Origin: Streptomyces sp. NBC_01224
GTDB lineage: Bacteria > Actinomycetota > Actinomycetes > Streptomycetales > Streptomycetaceae
Assembly (NCBI RefSeq): GCF_036002945.1
Contig: NZ_CP108529.1
Span: 4,266,001-4,330,000, forward strand
Direction: 5' to 3'
Length of the DNA stretch: 64,000 nt
Below the pieces are notes generated by a model, which searched no databases, was not told the DNA's origin, and saw nothing but the letters and a program-made list of their open reading frames with translations. Of the stretch, positions 34,031-42,126 are shown one piece after another; within the stretch, counting starts at the first letter, position 1, and every line of letters starts with the position of its first letter. The position numbers and the translations under genes were made by a program.

Positions 34031-35020
34031 CGGAAGGGCCGCGGCCCCGTCCTTGGTCACGCGCGTCGCGCCGAAGTAGTCGGGGGTGTCGATCTTGTCG
34101 AACCGGATCACGGCCCCGGTGTACGGAGCGTTGATCATGTACCCGCCCCCGACGTACAGCCCCACATGGTGGATGGCCCGCGAGTTGTTCAGATCGTCCG
34201 AAAAGAACACCAGGTCGCCCGGGAGCAGCTCGTCCCGCGAGGGGTGCGGCCCGGCGTTGTACTGATCGTTCGCCACCCGGGGCAGCTCGATGTCCACAGT
34301 GCGATACGCGGCCTGGGTCAGCCCCGAACAGTCGAACCGCCCGCCCTGCTCGGCCGTGCCGTTGCCGCCCCACAGGTACTTCGTACCGAGCTTCTTCTGC
34401 GCGAAGTAGATCGCCCCGGCCGCCTGCTGCGAGGGCTGCACCCGTCCGACGGGCCGGGCGAAGCTCTTCTCCAGGGACCGGATGACGGTGACGTAGTTCC
34501 GCGTCTCCGCAATGTCCGGAACCCCGCCCGACCGGATCACCCGGTACGCGCCGGCGTTGTACGCGGCCAGCATGTTGTCCGTCTGATCCCCCGGCACCTT
34601 CTTCACGTACCCGGCCAGTTCGCAGTCGTACGAGGCGGCGGACGGAATCGCATCGGCCGGATCCCATACGTCCCGGTCCCCGTCATTGTCCCCGTCGATC
34701 CCGTGACCGGCCCAGGTGCCCGGGATGAACTGGGCGATGCCCTGAGCGGCGGCGGGACTCTCGGCCCGGGGGTTCCACCCGCTCTCCTGGTACAGCTGGG
34801 CGGCCAGCAGGGCCGGGTTGATGGCGGGGCAGAGGTTGCCCCACTTCTGAACCAGGGGTTGGTATTTCGCGGGCACGGCCCCCTTCGCCAGCGCGACGGC
34901 TCCGCTGCTGCCGGAACTGACCAGTCCGGCAGCGGCGGAGTACGTACCGACGACGAGCAGCGCCACGAAGCACATGGCCATGCCGACGCCGATGCCACCA
35001 ACCACCCAGAATTTCCGCAC
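34010..35020 (-). CDS. membrane-anchored bifunctional wall hydrolase (SLT lysozyme + NlpC/P60)
   Basis: A 336-residue protein. One N-terminal TM/anchor spans about 5-32. A lytic transglycosylase domain follows (LLAAQLYQESGWNPRAESPA with catalytic Glu79, then AQGIAQFIPGTW, DNMLAAYNAG). The C-terminal NlpC/P60 domain has GGRFDCSGLTQAAY with nucleophile Cys231 and HHVGLYVGGGYMINAP with the catalytic His. Such two-domain hydrolases open peptidoglycan for Gram-positive type IV secretion systems (VirB1/TcpG-like). The T4SS-like genes at 54.2-61.5 kb make that role likely. The start is GTG. Confidence 0.92.
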   Translation of the reverse strand: MRKFWVVGGIGVGMAMCFVALLVVGTYSAAAGLVSSGSSGAVALAKGAVPAKYQPLVQKWGNLCPAINPALLAAQLYQESGWNPRAESPAAAQGIAQFIPGTWAGHGIDGDNDGDRDVWDPADAIPSAASYDCELAGYVKKVPGDQTDNMLAAYNAGAYRVIRSGGVPDIAETRNYVTVIRSLEKSFARPVGRVQPSQQAAGAIYFAQKKLGTKYLWGGNGTAEQGGRFDCSGLTQAAYRTVDIELPRVANDQYNAGPHPSRDELLPGDLVFFSDDLNNSRAIHHVGLYVGGGYMINAPYTGAVIRFDKIDTPDYFGATRVTKDGAAALPTALPAA

Positions 35021-35131
35021 CCCTCAACCATCCCCCATCGGGGCCGGGTTCATGAGTGTTTTCGCGGGTGTGTACGAATCTTCCGGGTCATCAGGGCCGT
35101 CGACCGGCCACTTCGGCGCACTGACCGGCCC

Positions 35132-35728
35132 TCAGGCAGCTCCGGCGGACCAGTAGTCGGAGTGCACGTTGGGACGCGGAAGGGGGTAGACCCCTTCGTA
35201 GGCAGGGCCGTTCGGCTTGGAGGCGGAGTCGGCGACCTTCGACTCCTTCACGCAGGGGCTGTCCGCTTCGAAGAACGCCTGCCCCTCGCCGCGGAAACTC
35301 ACACTGATGCCGAAGCCGGCCTTCGTCTGTGCGTAGACCGCTGGGAACTCCTTGTCGTTGTTCTTCGCCTTGATGCGGTAATCACTCTTGCGCCAGAACT
35401 TCTCGACCTGGTCCAGGAAGCTCTGCCGGCGCTCCGCCGACACGATGGTCATCACGGCGCGCCTGCGCGTCACATCGCAGCTGCCCGTCGTCGTCGGGCC
35501 GTGCGCCCACTGCACCTCGGGGTCGATCTCCTTCAGTACGGCGTCGAGCATGCCGTCGGACCGTTCGGCGGCCTCCTGCATGTCCATGCCGCTCTCCTTG
35601 GTGCTCTTGGTGCTCTTGGTGGTCCCGGCGCTCCCGCTGCCGCTCGATTGTCCGCTGTCGTTGCCGCAGCCGGACAGTGCGAAGCCGAAAGCCAGGGCCA
35701 CCGCAACGATCTGGAGCCTTCGCTTCAT
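35132..35728 (-). CDS. lipoprotein of unknown function coupled to the pilin-hydrolase gene
   Basis: A 198-residue lipoprotein: MKRRLQIVAVALAFGFALSG then Cys21 (lipobox LSGC), a Ser/Gly/Thr/Lys linker, then a globular domain. That domain contains GMLDAVLKEIDPEVQWAHGP, TGSCDVTRRRAVMTIVSAER and GISVSFRGEGQAFFEADSPC, with two Cys probably disulfide-bonded. I do not recognise the fold. Its ATG overlaps the stop of the upstream hydrolase by 4 nt, so the two are made together and the lipoprotein may be its surface partner or inhibitor. Confidence 0.85.
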   Translation of the reverse strand: MKRRLQIVAVALAFGFALSGCGNDSGQSSGSGSAGTTKSTKSTKESGMDMQEAAERSDGMLDAVLKEIDPEVQWAHGPTTTGSCDVTRRRAVMTIVSAERRQSFLDQVEKFWRKSDYRIKAKNNDKEFPAVYAQTKAGFGISVSFRGEGQAFFEADSPCVKESKVADSASKPNGPAYEGVYPLPRPNVHSDYWSAGAA

Positions 35729-38163
35729 CGCTGTTCCTCCATCTTGAGCCTGTCGGAGTGTCCCGACACGATCAGAGCGATGCTGTCCGCCGACATGGCG
35801 TCCCGTACCGGATCGAAGTAGTTGGAGTGCGCGTCGAAGCTCACACCGCCGGTACTGATCAGAGGCTGGCCGGGGGCCACCGGGAATCGCCTGGCCCCGA
35901 AGGCCTTGCTCGCCGGGTCCTTGCCGAACCAGAGGTCGTCGTCACCCGGGTCGGCCAGGTCTCCGGCGAGGTATGCACCGGCGGGCCCTCCCAGAATCAT
36001 CCCGATCGCACCCACGACGGTCTGCGTCTTGGACGGGAGCTTGGTCACCGGGTCGTTGGCCGCGGCACCGACGAAGACATGCCCGCTGCCGACACCGAGG
36101 TCCACGGCGCGGTCCACGCCCACCCCCGGACTGCCTACCAGAATGATGTCGTCCACCCCCGGAATACCACCGTCGCGCTGCGTCGCGGCGCCCACGGTAC
36201 GTGAACCGTAGGAGTGCCCGATGGCCGTGATGTGCGGGTCCTTGTTCTGATTGGTGGCCGCGATGCCACCCATGAAGTCGCTGTAGGCCACGCCGCCCTT
36301 CTCCGCGCGGCCGGTGCCCGCGACCGCCAGGCTGTGCAGCCCGTCCGGCGTCTGCGGTGCGTCGTATCCCAGCCAGACGATCGACGCGGTGGACGAGTCG
36401 TAACCCTGGGCGCCGATCGCCGTGTCACGGGCACGCTTGAGATCGTTCTTCGCGAATTCCTCGTCGAGGGAAGTGTTCAGCCCCGGCACATACGCCGACA
36501 CGTTCTTCGACGTGTCCGGATTCCCGTAGGAGACGATCGCCCGCCCGTTGCCCTCGTCGCTGATGCCGATCAGGTACATCGGCGGCTTGCTCCCCTCCTG
36601 CAGCTGCCGGTCGATCTCCTTCAACGCCGCCAGCTGGTCCTTCGACTTGGAGTCGGTCTTCCCCTCCAGCTTCGAAATCAGGTCCGGGAGGTTCTTCCGG
36701 TTGGCCGCGTCCCTGTCCGCCACCGGGATGCCGTCCAGATTGCCGATCTTGTCCGGGGAGAGCTCCAGGTACTGATCGCGTTGTTGCTGCGTCAGCCCGT
36801 TCCACCAGTCCTTGCGTTGGGCCGCAGTCGCATTGCGCGGAATTCGGTCGTTGAGGTAGTCGCGCTCCGCGTCCCGTACCGCCGCCTCGACGCGGCTACC
36901 GGAGCCGGGCAGCCCGGCGACCGCGCCGCCGCCCCCGCCGGATGCCTTGGTCATGTCCCAGGCGGCGGCTACGTACTTGCCCTTGTTCCACTTGTCGCCG
37001 GCGCCCCGTGCGGCCTGGGCGTACTGGTCGGCGATGCCCTTGGCGGTGTCGACGGGGTGGGCGACCGTGTCGACGACACCGCTGACGTCGCCCCACAGGC
37101 CGCCGTCGCCGACGACGCCGGTGAGGAAGTTGCCGTCCGAGGGGCGGGAGGAGTTGGTGTCCGAGTTTTGTCTACCCGCGTCGACCTGCGTAGAAGAATC
37201 GCCGTTGGCCGAGCCGCTGGAACCACCGGAGGTGTCGGAGCCGCCGGATGCGGTGGTGCCGCCAGTGCTGTCTGTGCCACCGGAGCCACCGGAGCTGCCG
37301 GAGCCACCGGATGCGGCAGAGCCGCCGGATGAGGCGGAGCCGCCGGATGAGGCGGAGCCGCCGGATGTGTCCGAGCCGCCGGACCCCGTGCCCCCGGTCA
37401 CGGTCGCGCCCTCGGATCCCGCACCGCCGACGGAATCGGATCCGCCCCCGGTCGAGGTGCCGCCGCCGTTACCCGTACCTGTGCCCTCGCCTGCGACCAC
37501 GTCGACATCGGGTGCCGGGCAGGCGCTTCCGGTCAGCTGGCAAATGGCGTTACGGATCTCCCCGGTCAGCTGCCCGCCGATGCCCGTCGCCGCGAGCCCA
37601 CCGATGAGGGCCACGACCACGAGGATCATGCCCAGGTACTCCATCGCGGTCTGACCGGCGTCCCGACGCCACTTGATCATCCTCGCGATGCTGAACGACC
37701 GGTGCTCGGCGCGCTGTTCAGGACTGAGCCCGAACCATTCGCGCGAGCCGGCCCGGAACAACAGGACGAGGACGACAACCGGCATCACCAGTTGCGAGAC
37801 GCCCTGCCCGCCGGTGCCCTCGCCCAGTGTCGCCAGGGCGCCGAGGGTGAGCCAGACGTGTACGGCGAGGAGCCCGCGCCAGATCCAGACCCCGCCGGTC
37901 CGCATGTACAGAGACAGTACGAATCCGGTGACGCCGGGCAGTGCGGCGTACAGCACCATGCCCAGCAGGTGACCGTCCACCGCATCGACGGACGAGGCCA
38001 CGACCAGCGCGTCGATCGCACCCACGACGGTGACGACGAAGAGCAGCCGTACGAGAATCAGCACCGCTTGCAGAGGGCGCGACAACGACTGTCTGCCCGG
38101 ACGGGCGGCGGCGGCGCTTATGCCGGCGCCACCCGGTACCGCTAATTCTCGTATGCCAGACAC
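35725..38163 (-). CDS. multi-domain membrane protein: TM domain, Flp-pilin-like helix, linker, DUF1023 alpha/beta hydrolase
   Basis: An 812-residue protein, started at the GTG (38161-38163) because GGGAG lies 7 nt upstream. Residues about 30-140 hold four TM helices. At 169-194 comes DAGQTAMEYLGMILVVVALI, resembling the processing and hydrophobic segment of Flp/TadE-type pilins. A Ser/Gly/Thr linker spans about 224-340. The rest is a DUF1023 alpha/beta hydrolase with nucleophile Ser651 in AIGHSYGSRTVG and a late His in FDAHSNYFDP. The hydrolase probably faces outside and acts on an unknown ester or peptide. The four-part architecture is unusual. Confidence 0.85.
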   Translation of the reverse strand: MSGIRELAVPGGAGISAAAARPGRQSLSRPLQAVLILVRLLFVVTVVGAIDALVVASSVDAVDGHLLGMVLYAALPGVTGFVLSLYMRTGGVWIWRGLLAVHVWLTLGALATLGEGTGGQGVSQLVMPVVVLVLLFRAGSREWFGLSPEQRAEHRSFSIARMIKWRRDAGQTAMEYLGMILVVVALIGGLAATGIGGQLTGEIRNAICQLTGSACPAPDVDVVAGEGTGTGNGGGTSTGGGSDSVGGAGSEGATVTGGTGSGGSDTSGGSASSGGSASSGGSAASGGSGSSGGSGGTDSTGGTTASGGSDTSGGSSGSANGDSSTQVDAGRQNSDTNSSRPSDGNFLTGVVGDGGLWGDVSGVVDTVAHPVDTAKGIADQYAQAARGAGDKWNKGKYVAAAWDMTKASGGGGGAVAGLPGSGSRVEAAVRDAERDYLNDRIPRNATAAQRKDWWNGLTQQQRDQYLELSPDKIGNLDGIPVADRDAANRKNLPDLISKLEGKTDSKSKDQLAALKEIDRQLQEGSKPPMYLIGISDEGNGRAIVSYGNPDTSKNVSAYVPGLNTSLDEEFAKNDLKRARDTAIGAQGYDSSTASIVWLGYDAPQTPDGLHSLAVAGTGRAEKGGVAYSDFMGGIAATNQNKDPHITAIGHSYGSRTVGAATQRDGGIPGVDDIILVGSPGVGVDRAVDLGVGSGHVFVGAAANDPVTKLPSKTQTVVGAIGMILGGPAGAYLAGDLADPGDDDLWFGKDPASKAFGARRFPVAPGQPLISTGGVSFDAHSNYFDPVRDAMSADSIALIVSGHSDRLKMEEQR

Positions 38164-38468
38164 GACGGGTCTCCCAGCTTTGTGAGTGGGCGCAGCGACA
38201 GTTCCCCCGGTCTCTGTATGCGACCACACCAACACTGGGCGCGGCATGGGCCCCAGGGCCCAATGCAGGACTCAAAGTCCCAGGTGGCCAGCCCGTCCCT
38301 TCCCCCCACCGACTGGCCGGATATGGGCCATTGGGGATACTGACGTAACGTCAGTAAGCTCCGGCGGACCATAAGCCCACCCATCGGCGAACCCATCACC
38401 GCACACGAGACCCCGGCGAACGCCGACGGCCACCTCGTGGTCGCCTTCGGCAACGACGTGGGCGTTCG
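38164..38468. other. intergenic region upstream of the pilin-hydrolase gene
   Basis: 305 bases without a supported gene. The main feature is a perfect 19-bp palindrome at 38338-38356. Short frames on both strands (including one reading PITAHETPANADGHLVVAF on the plus strand) may be remnants but cannot be assigned. Confidence 0.4.
38338..38356. promoter_or_regulatory. 19-bp perfect palindrome, operator candidate
   Basis: TACTGACGT-A-ACGTCAGTA has 9-bp arms around a single base, the size and symmetry typical of TetR-family operators. It is 175 bp upstream of the pilin-hydrolase start. No TetR gene is adjacent. Confidence 0.5.
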
Positions 38469-39884
38469 TCACCCGGAGCGTGCGACCTGGCCGGACACCG
38501 GCACCCCGGCCAGGTCGAGGAGTTCGTGCATGTCCTTCACGGGGAGGGCAGGGTTTCCCGCGACGGAGCCGACCGTGTCCGTATCGGCCAGCAGCTCTCG
38601 GATCCGTGACGGCGCAAGACGCGGATCCCGAGCTGTCGTCCCCCGTGTCTCCGGATCGCGGCTGAGTCTGTCCAGGGCCTCCGCCCCCAGCCCTGGATCA
38701 CGCAGGGCCAGCCGCCGCCTCCTCGGGTCGCAGGAGTCGGCAAACCGGGCCGCGAGTCCTTCCGAGGGGAAGCCGGGCTTGGAGGCGAGCATCATCACGG
38801 CGCGGTGCTCCCCGTTCAGGAACAGGTCGAGCAGCAGCTCCGGTGGTGGTTCCGGATGGACTTCGCACAGCAGCAGCCGTACGGCGAAATCCTCGTCCCT
38901 GGCCAGGAGTTCCACCAGTTCCTGCGGCAGCCCGGGGCACGTGGCGGCGCTCCGCCGCAGCCACAGATGCGCGGACGTCGCGCACCGCCGCAGCACATCC
39001 ATGTCTTCACGGGCCTCCCGCACCCACGCCAGGGGGTCCAACCGGTCCTCGGGACCGACGGTGTAGTCGATGGCGGCCCGTTCGTCCTCGGTCAGTTCGG
39101 GACGTGCGGAGACAACGAGCCGTACGCGCGGATCCGGGCTGACGGCGAGTCGCGCGACCAGGTCCGCAGGCAGCGAAGGGTTCTCGGCGAGCGACGACAG
39201 CCGGTCGCCCTCGGCCATCAGCCGCTCGGCGAGCTCGCGACTGAGCCGGCCCACCGCGAGCAGCCGTTGGAGCTGCCACGACTCCGCGAGGGCTTCGACG
39301 AGCCACGCGGTCCGCTCCTCGTCGTCGCGGCACACGCACAGCGCGGCGGCCTGCCGGACCTCCGAGTCCTGATCGTTGAGCAACGACTCCCGTGCAGCAT
39401 CCTCTAGTTGGTCCCACGCGCGGCAGGCCATACGCCGGAAGAATGGCTCGGGATGGTCCGCCATCCCGGCCCGCACATGAGCCGGGACACTGGCGGAAGC
39501 AGCCGTCTCGTAGCGGACGGTGTCCCGTGAATGGGTGAGCAGCCGCTCGTACGCCCAGTCCGGCAGCGGCTCCACCGGCATCCGGTACGGATTCGGCCCC
39601 ATGGCCAGGATGAGGCTGATGGTCGCGGACGGATCGTCGAGAAGCCGGGCACGCTGAGCCGGGTCGGCGTTCCAGCTCTCCGCGAAAGCCCTCTTGACAC
39701 CCCGATCCGGGTGGCTGAGGATCGCCTCGACCACCTCCGGCGGCAAATCCTTGCGCTGGGCGACGTTGCTTCTGACCTGCCGGTCGTCGCAGCCGAGCAG
39801 CCGCAGCAGCACGCTGCCGGGCGCGGCCGGGTTCCACGACAGCATCTGGAGTGCGACCTCGTGGTGACGGGCCAAGGAACTCAT
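38469..39884 (-). CDS. leucine-rich-repeat-variant (LRV/HEAT-like) protein
   Basis: A 471-residue soluble protein built of about 20-25-residue helical repeats with the recurring pattern A-x(2)-P-x-LP-x-xVxxxLxxDPDxxVRxxxA, for example RKDLPPEVVEAILSHPDRGV, ENPSLPADLVARLAVSPDPR and CPGLPQELVELLARDEDFAV. Such solenoids bind proteins. Many streptomycetes have several copies of this family of unknown role. The ATG overlaps the stop of the frameshifted upstream gene (ATGA). A second fragment of the family lies at about 41806-41884, suggesting local copies that recombine. Confidence 0.85.
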   Translation of the reverse strand: MSSLARHHEVALQMLSWNPAAPGSVLLRLLGCDDRQVRSNVAQRKDLPPEVVEAILSHPDRGVKRAFAESWNADPAQRARLLDDPSATISLILAMGPNPYRMPVEPLPDWAYERLLTHSRDTVRYETAASASVPAHVRAGMADHPEPFFRRMACRAWDQLEDAARESLLNDQDSEVRQAAALCVCRDDEERTAWLVEALAESWQLQRLLAVGRLSRELAERLMAEGDRLSSLAENPSLPADLVARLAVSPDPRVRLVVSARPELTEDERAAIDYTVGPEDRLDPLAWVREAREDMDVLRRCATSAHLWLRRSAATCPGLPQELVELLARDEDFAVRLLLCEVHPEPPPELLLDLFLNGEHRAVMMLASKPGFPSEGLAARFADSCDPRRRRLALRDPGLGAEALDRLSRDPETRGTTARDPRLAPSRIRELLADTDTVGSVAGNPALPVKDMHELLDLAGVPVSGQVARSG

Positions 39885-40707
39885 AGGGCAGGCCACGTCC
39901 CCAGCACCCGCGCAAGCCGTTCGCTCTGCGCCACGGTGATCCCCCGGGCAAGGCGCAGCCCGCACCGCGGACTCATCGAACCGTCGCACTGAAGGATGCC
40001 GTCGAACGACGGCTCACCGCCGCTGAGCGGCGACGGTCCGGGTATCTCCCAGCGGCCGGCTCCCACAGGGGATGGTCCAGCAGAAGCCGAGCCGCAACAC
40101 GCACGGCCTCGGCCACCGGCGTACCGGCCGCCCGGACCAGCGCCGCGCTCACCGCTTCCTCCGCGTCGCCCGGCAGATCCTCGTCACCGAGCGCGGGCAA
40201 CAGAAGCAGCAGCCGGGCGTACGGGTCATGGACTCCGGGCGAGTTCGGGTCGCAAGTCGTGTTCGCGATATGGCTCAGTTCCTGCCAGGACAGCCCCGGC
40301 CCGGCCTGATGCCCATCCAGGGTGGCGAGATGACCGTGCCGACGCCCCCAGTCGGGATGGGAGACGAAGTATTCCGTCCCCTGGTCATCGGGAAAGTTGC
40401 GGTTCACCACCACCACGCTGTGACCACCGCCGAACGGGATACGGAAGACCGGCCACCGTTCCTGGTCCACCAGTTTCTCGTACGCCTCGTCGAGATCGGC
40501 CTCGTCCGCACCGAACCACCCCGTGTCCGGCTCACCGTCCTCGTCGTCCGTCTCGCCCATCCACATCAGGTACGCGGCCCAGAAGCCCGGGCGGGAGAGG
40601 AGATCCTCCCCCGCCACCAGCGGGTCGTCTTCATATCCGGAGATCAGTACGGCCCAAGACTGCCAGCGCGATGTCCGAGCCGCGTGGAGTTGGTTCAACC
40701 AGGCCAC
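39881..40707 (-). pseudogene. frameshifted hypothetical gene upstream of the LRV gene
   Basis: The main frame (GTG at 40705-40707) encodes a soluble acidic protein: WLNQLHAARTSRWQSWAVLI, RPGFWAAYLMWMGETDDEDG, GGHSVVVVNRNFPDDQGTEY. I do not recognise it. It resembles secreted-toxin immunity proteins only in style. Near 40050 coding character jumps to the next frame, which reads FDGILQCDGSMSPRCGLRLA and ends GTWPAL with a stop overlapping the LRV start. A one-base indel near 40045-40065 is the simplest explanation. The 5' end also looks cut, since family-like sequence (QIHLRTAG) continues before any good start. Confidence 0.6.
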
Positions 40708-40772
40708 GCCTGCGGTGCGTAAGTGGATCTGCCGAGTCTCCTCAGCACCGCTCCGGGCCCCGCCGCCGTGGC

Positions 40773-40883
40773 CGGGAGCAGTTCCCCGAGGACCTGGCCG
40801 CCTCGGCCCCGGACTTCCCCTCGTTCGCGGCCTGGCTGGACGCCATGGCCCGTTCGCCCACCACATCCGAGCCACCGAGCTGA
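40773..40883 (+). pseudogene. C-terminal fragment of a SMI1/KNR4-like protein
   Basis: REQFPEDLAASAPDFPSFAA then WLDAMARSPTTSEPPS and a stop looks like the end of a SMI1/KNR4-type immunity or wall-assembly protein (pattern PSFxxWLDAxA). No upstream part is present. It lies back-to-back with the 5'-truncated gene on the minus strand. Confidence 0.35.
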
Positions 40884-40906
40884 TCGCGGAAGGGGGCCGG
40901 GTTGCC

Positions 40907-41332
40907 TCAGGCCATCGGCCCGCCCGCGAGGTCGGCCGGTTCCGGGTCGGCCGCCAGGCGGGCGTGCAGGTGCTCGTCGTGGTACGCCCCGTCGCCGTAG
41001 CGGTGGGAGTCGCGCAGTGTGCCCTCAGGAAGGTAACCGCAGCGGTGGGCCACCCGGCAGGAGGCCTCGTTGCCGGTGGCATGGGCGATCTCGATCCGGC
41101 GGGCATCGGCCGTCTCGAAGGCCCAGCTGGTCACCGCTCTGGTCGCTCTGGTGGCCACGCTCCGTCCACGAGCGGCCGGGAGTGTCCAGTAGCCGATCAT
41201 CGCGAGGCCGTCCGCGCGGTCGACCCAGCTCAGACGAACGGCGCCCAGCAGGGCGCCGTCGGCCGCGCCCAGTACGGCGAAGGTGGCGGCACCGCGGTCC
41301 CAGCCGCCCTCGCGCAGCTCCAGCCACGCCAT
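40907..41332 (-). pseudogene. N-terminally truncated GNAT acetyltransferase (RimJ/RimL type)
   Basis: The frame gives MAWLELREGGWDRGAATFAV, IGYWTLPAARGRSVATRATR (acetyl-CoA loop) and ATGNEASCRVAHRCGYLPEG, ending after 141 residues. RimJ/RimL-type enzymes are about 170-190 residues and have beta1-alpha2 in front. Here the in-frame sequence before the ATG reads only PAADRTEA and then runs into an isochorismatase fragment. The first third of the fold is therefore gone, and activity is doubtful although the acetyl-CoA site is kept. The ATG at 41330 may still be used. Confidence 0.65.
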
Positions 41333-41345
41333 GGCCTCGGTGCGA

Positions 41346-41666
41346 TCAGCTGCCGGAAAGGGCGAGCCAGTCGTCGACGGTGACGACGTCCGCCCACTGC
41401 GGGAACAGTTTCTCGGTGAGGAACCGGTGAACCTCGGAGTCGGTGTCCAGGCAGGCGTCGGCGAGGACGGTGAGGTCGAAGTCCAGGTCGTTGGCCTGGC
41501 ACAGGGTGTGCAGCACCACGGCGCTGGTGGCGATGCCGGTGAGGTCGAAGTCCAGGTCGTTGGCCTGGCACAGGGTGTGCAGCACCACGGCGCTGGTGGC
41601 GATGCCGGTGAGGACGAGGCTGTCGATGGCGTGTGCCCTGAGCACCACGTCGAGGTCGCTGCTCAC
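41346..41666 (-). pseudogene. C-terminal isochorismatase-like fragment with internal tandem duplication
   Basis: 106 residues: SSDLDVVLRAHAIDSLVLTG, then GIATSAVVLHTLCQANDLDF-DLT twice in tandem, then VLADACLDTDSEVHRFLTEK. The unduplicated sequence matches the C-terminal half of cysteine hydrolases of the isochorismatase family, including the catalytic Cys region. The N-terminal Asp/Lys part is missing. The duplication adds 23 residues in the core of the fold, so the product cannot be a normal enzyme. Its GTG overlaps the stop of another gene fragment. Confidence 0.65.
41469..41606. repeat. exact 69-bp tandem duplication
   Basis: Two identical 69-bp copies (41469-41537 and 41538-41606), with the first 7 bases of a third. 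The unit is in frame and duplicates 23 codons. Confidence 0.95.
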
Positions 41667-41884
41667 ACGGTCTCCAGGAACGACGTCAGTTCGGCGCTGA
41701 AGCGGAACGGGTTCTCCATGCTCGGGTAGTGCGCGGCCGCCGACACCGTGGCAGTGTGCCCGCCGGGGACGAGTTTCGCCAGGCGGCCTGCCATGGCGTC
41801 CTCGCAGAAGTAGGCGAGGTTGGACTGCACCTGAGGGTTGGGGTCGTGTGAGAGGCGGTCCAGGACGTCGGGGGCAGGTGACGG
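41663..41884 (-). pseudogene. chimeric remnant: LRV repeat fused to alpha/beta-hydrolase C-terminus
   Basis: One open frame joins APDVLDRLSHDPNPQVQSNL (an LRV repeat like the gene at 38469) to EDAMAGRLAKLVPGGHTATV and HYPSMENPFRFSAELTSFLE, the standard C-terminus of an alpha/beta hydrolase with the catalytic His (GHYPxMENPxxF). The join is near 41805. Neither half is complete and no start is evident. This looks like an illegitimate recombination product. Confidence 0.5.
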
Positions 41885-41899
41885 GCGCGCGCCACGGTG

Positions 41900-41933
41900 C
41901 GCCGCCTGGCTACGCTCGCGGAGGCAGCCAGGC
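41900..41933. terminator. possible hairpin terminator
   Basis: CCGCCTGGCT pairs with AGCCAGGCGG across a 14-nt loop, in the gap between the serine hydrolase gene and the gene remnants. Confidence 0.35.
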
Positions 41934-42126
41934 GGTGCCCTCGGGGTCGTCGCTTCAACCTCCCCCGTCGGCCCGGCGCCGCTGACCGAGGAAATGCAGC
42001 TGCCGCTGGGACTGGCCCCGGCTGACGAGGTTGTGCAGCGACGAGACAACCCAGGTCAGAGCGTCGGCATATGCAGCGAGCCGCGAGACCCTACATCAGC
42101 TCAGCGCCGTCGCGGGACGCGGCTGT

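Noticed and set aside
36947..37654. Plus-strand Pro/Glu/Ser-rich frame
   Set aside because: Antisense of the Ser/Gly/Thr linker of the pilin-hydrolase protein.
41469..41606. Direct repeats considered as a CRISPR array
   Set aside because: The copies are head-to-tail without spacers and lie in a coding frame. No cas genes are present.
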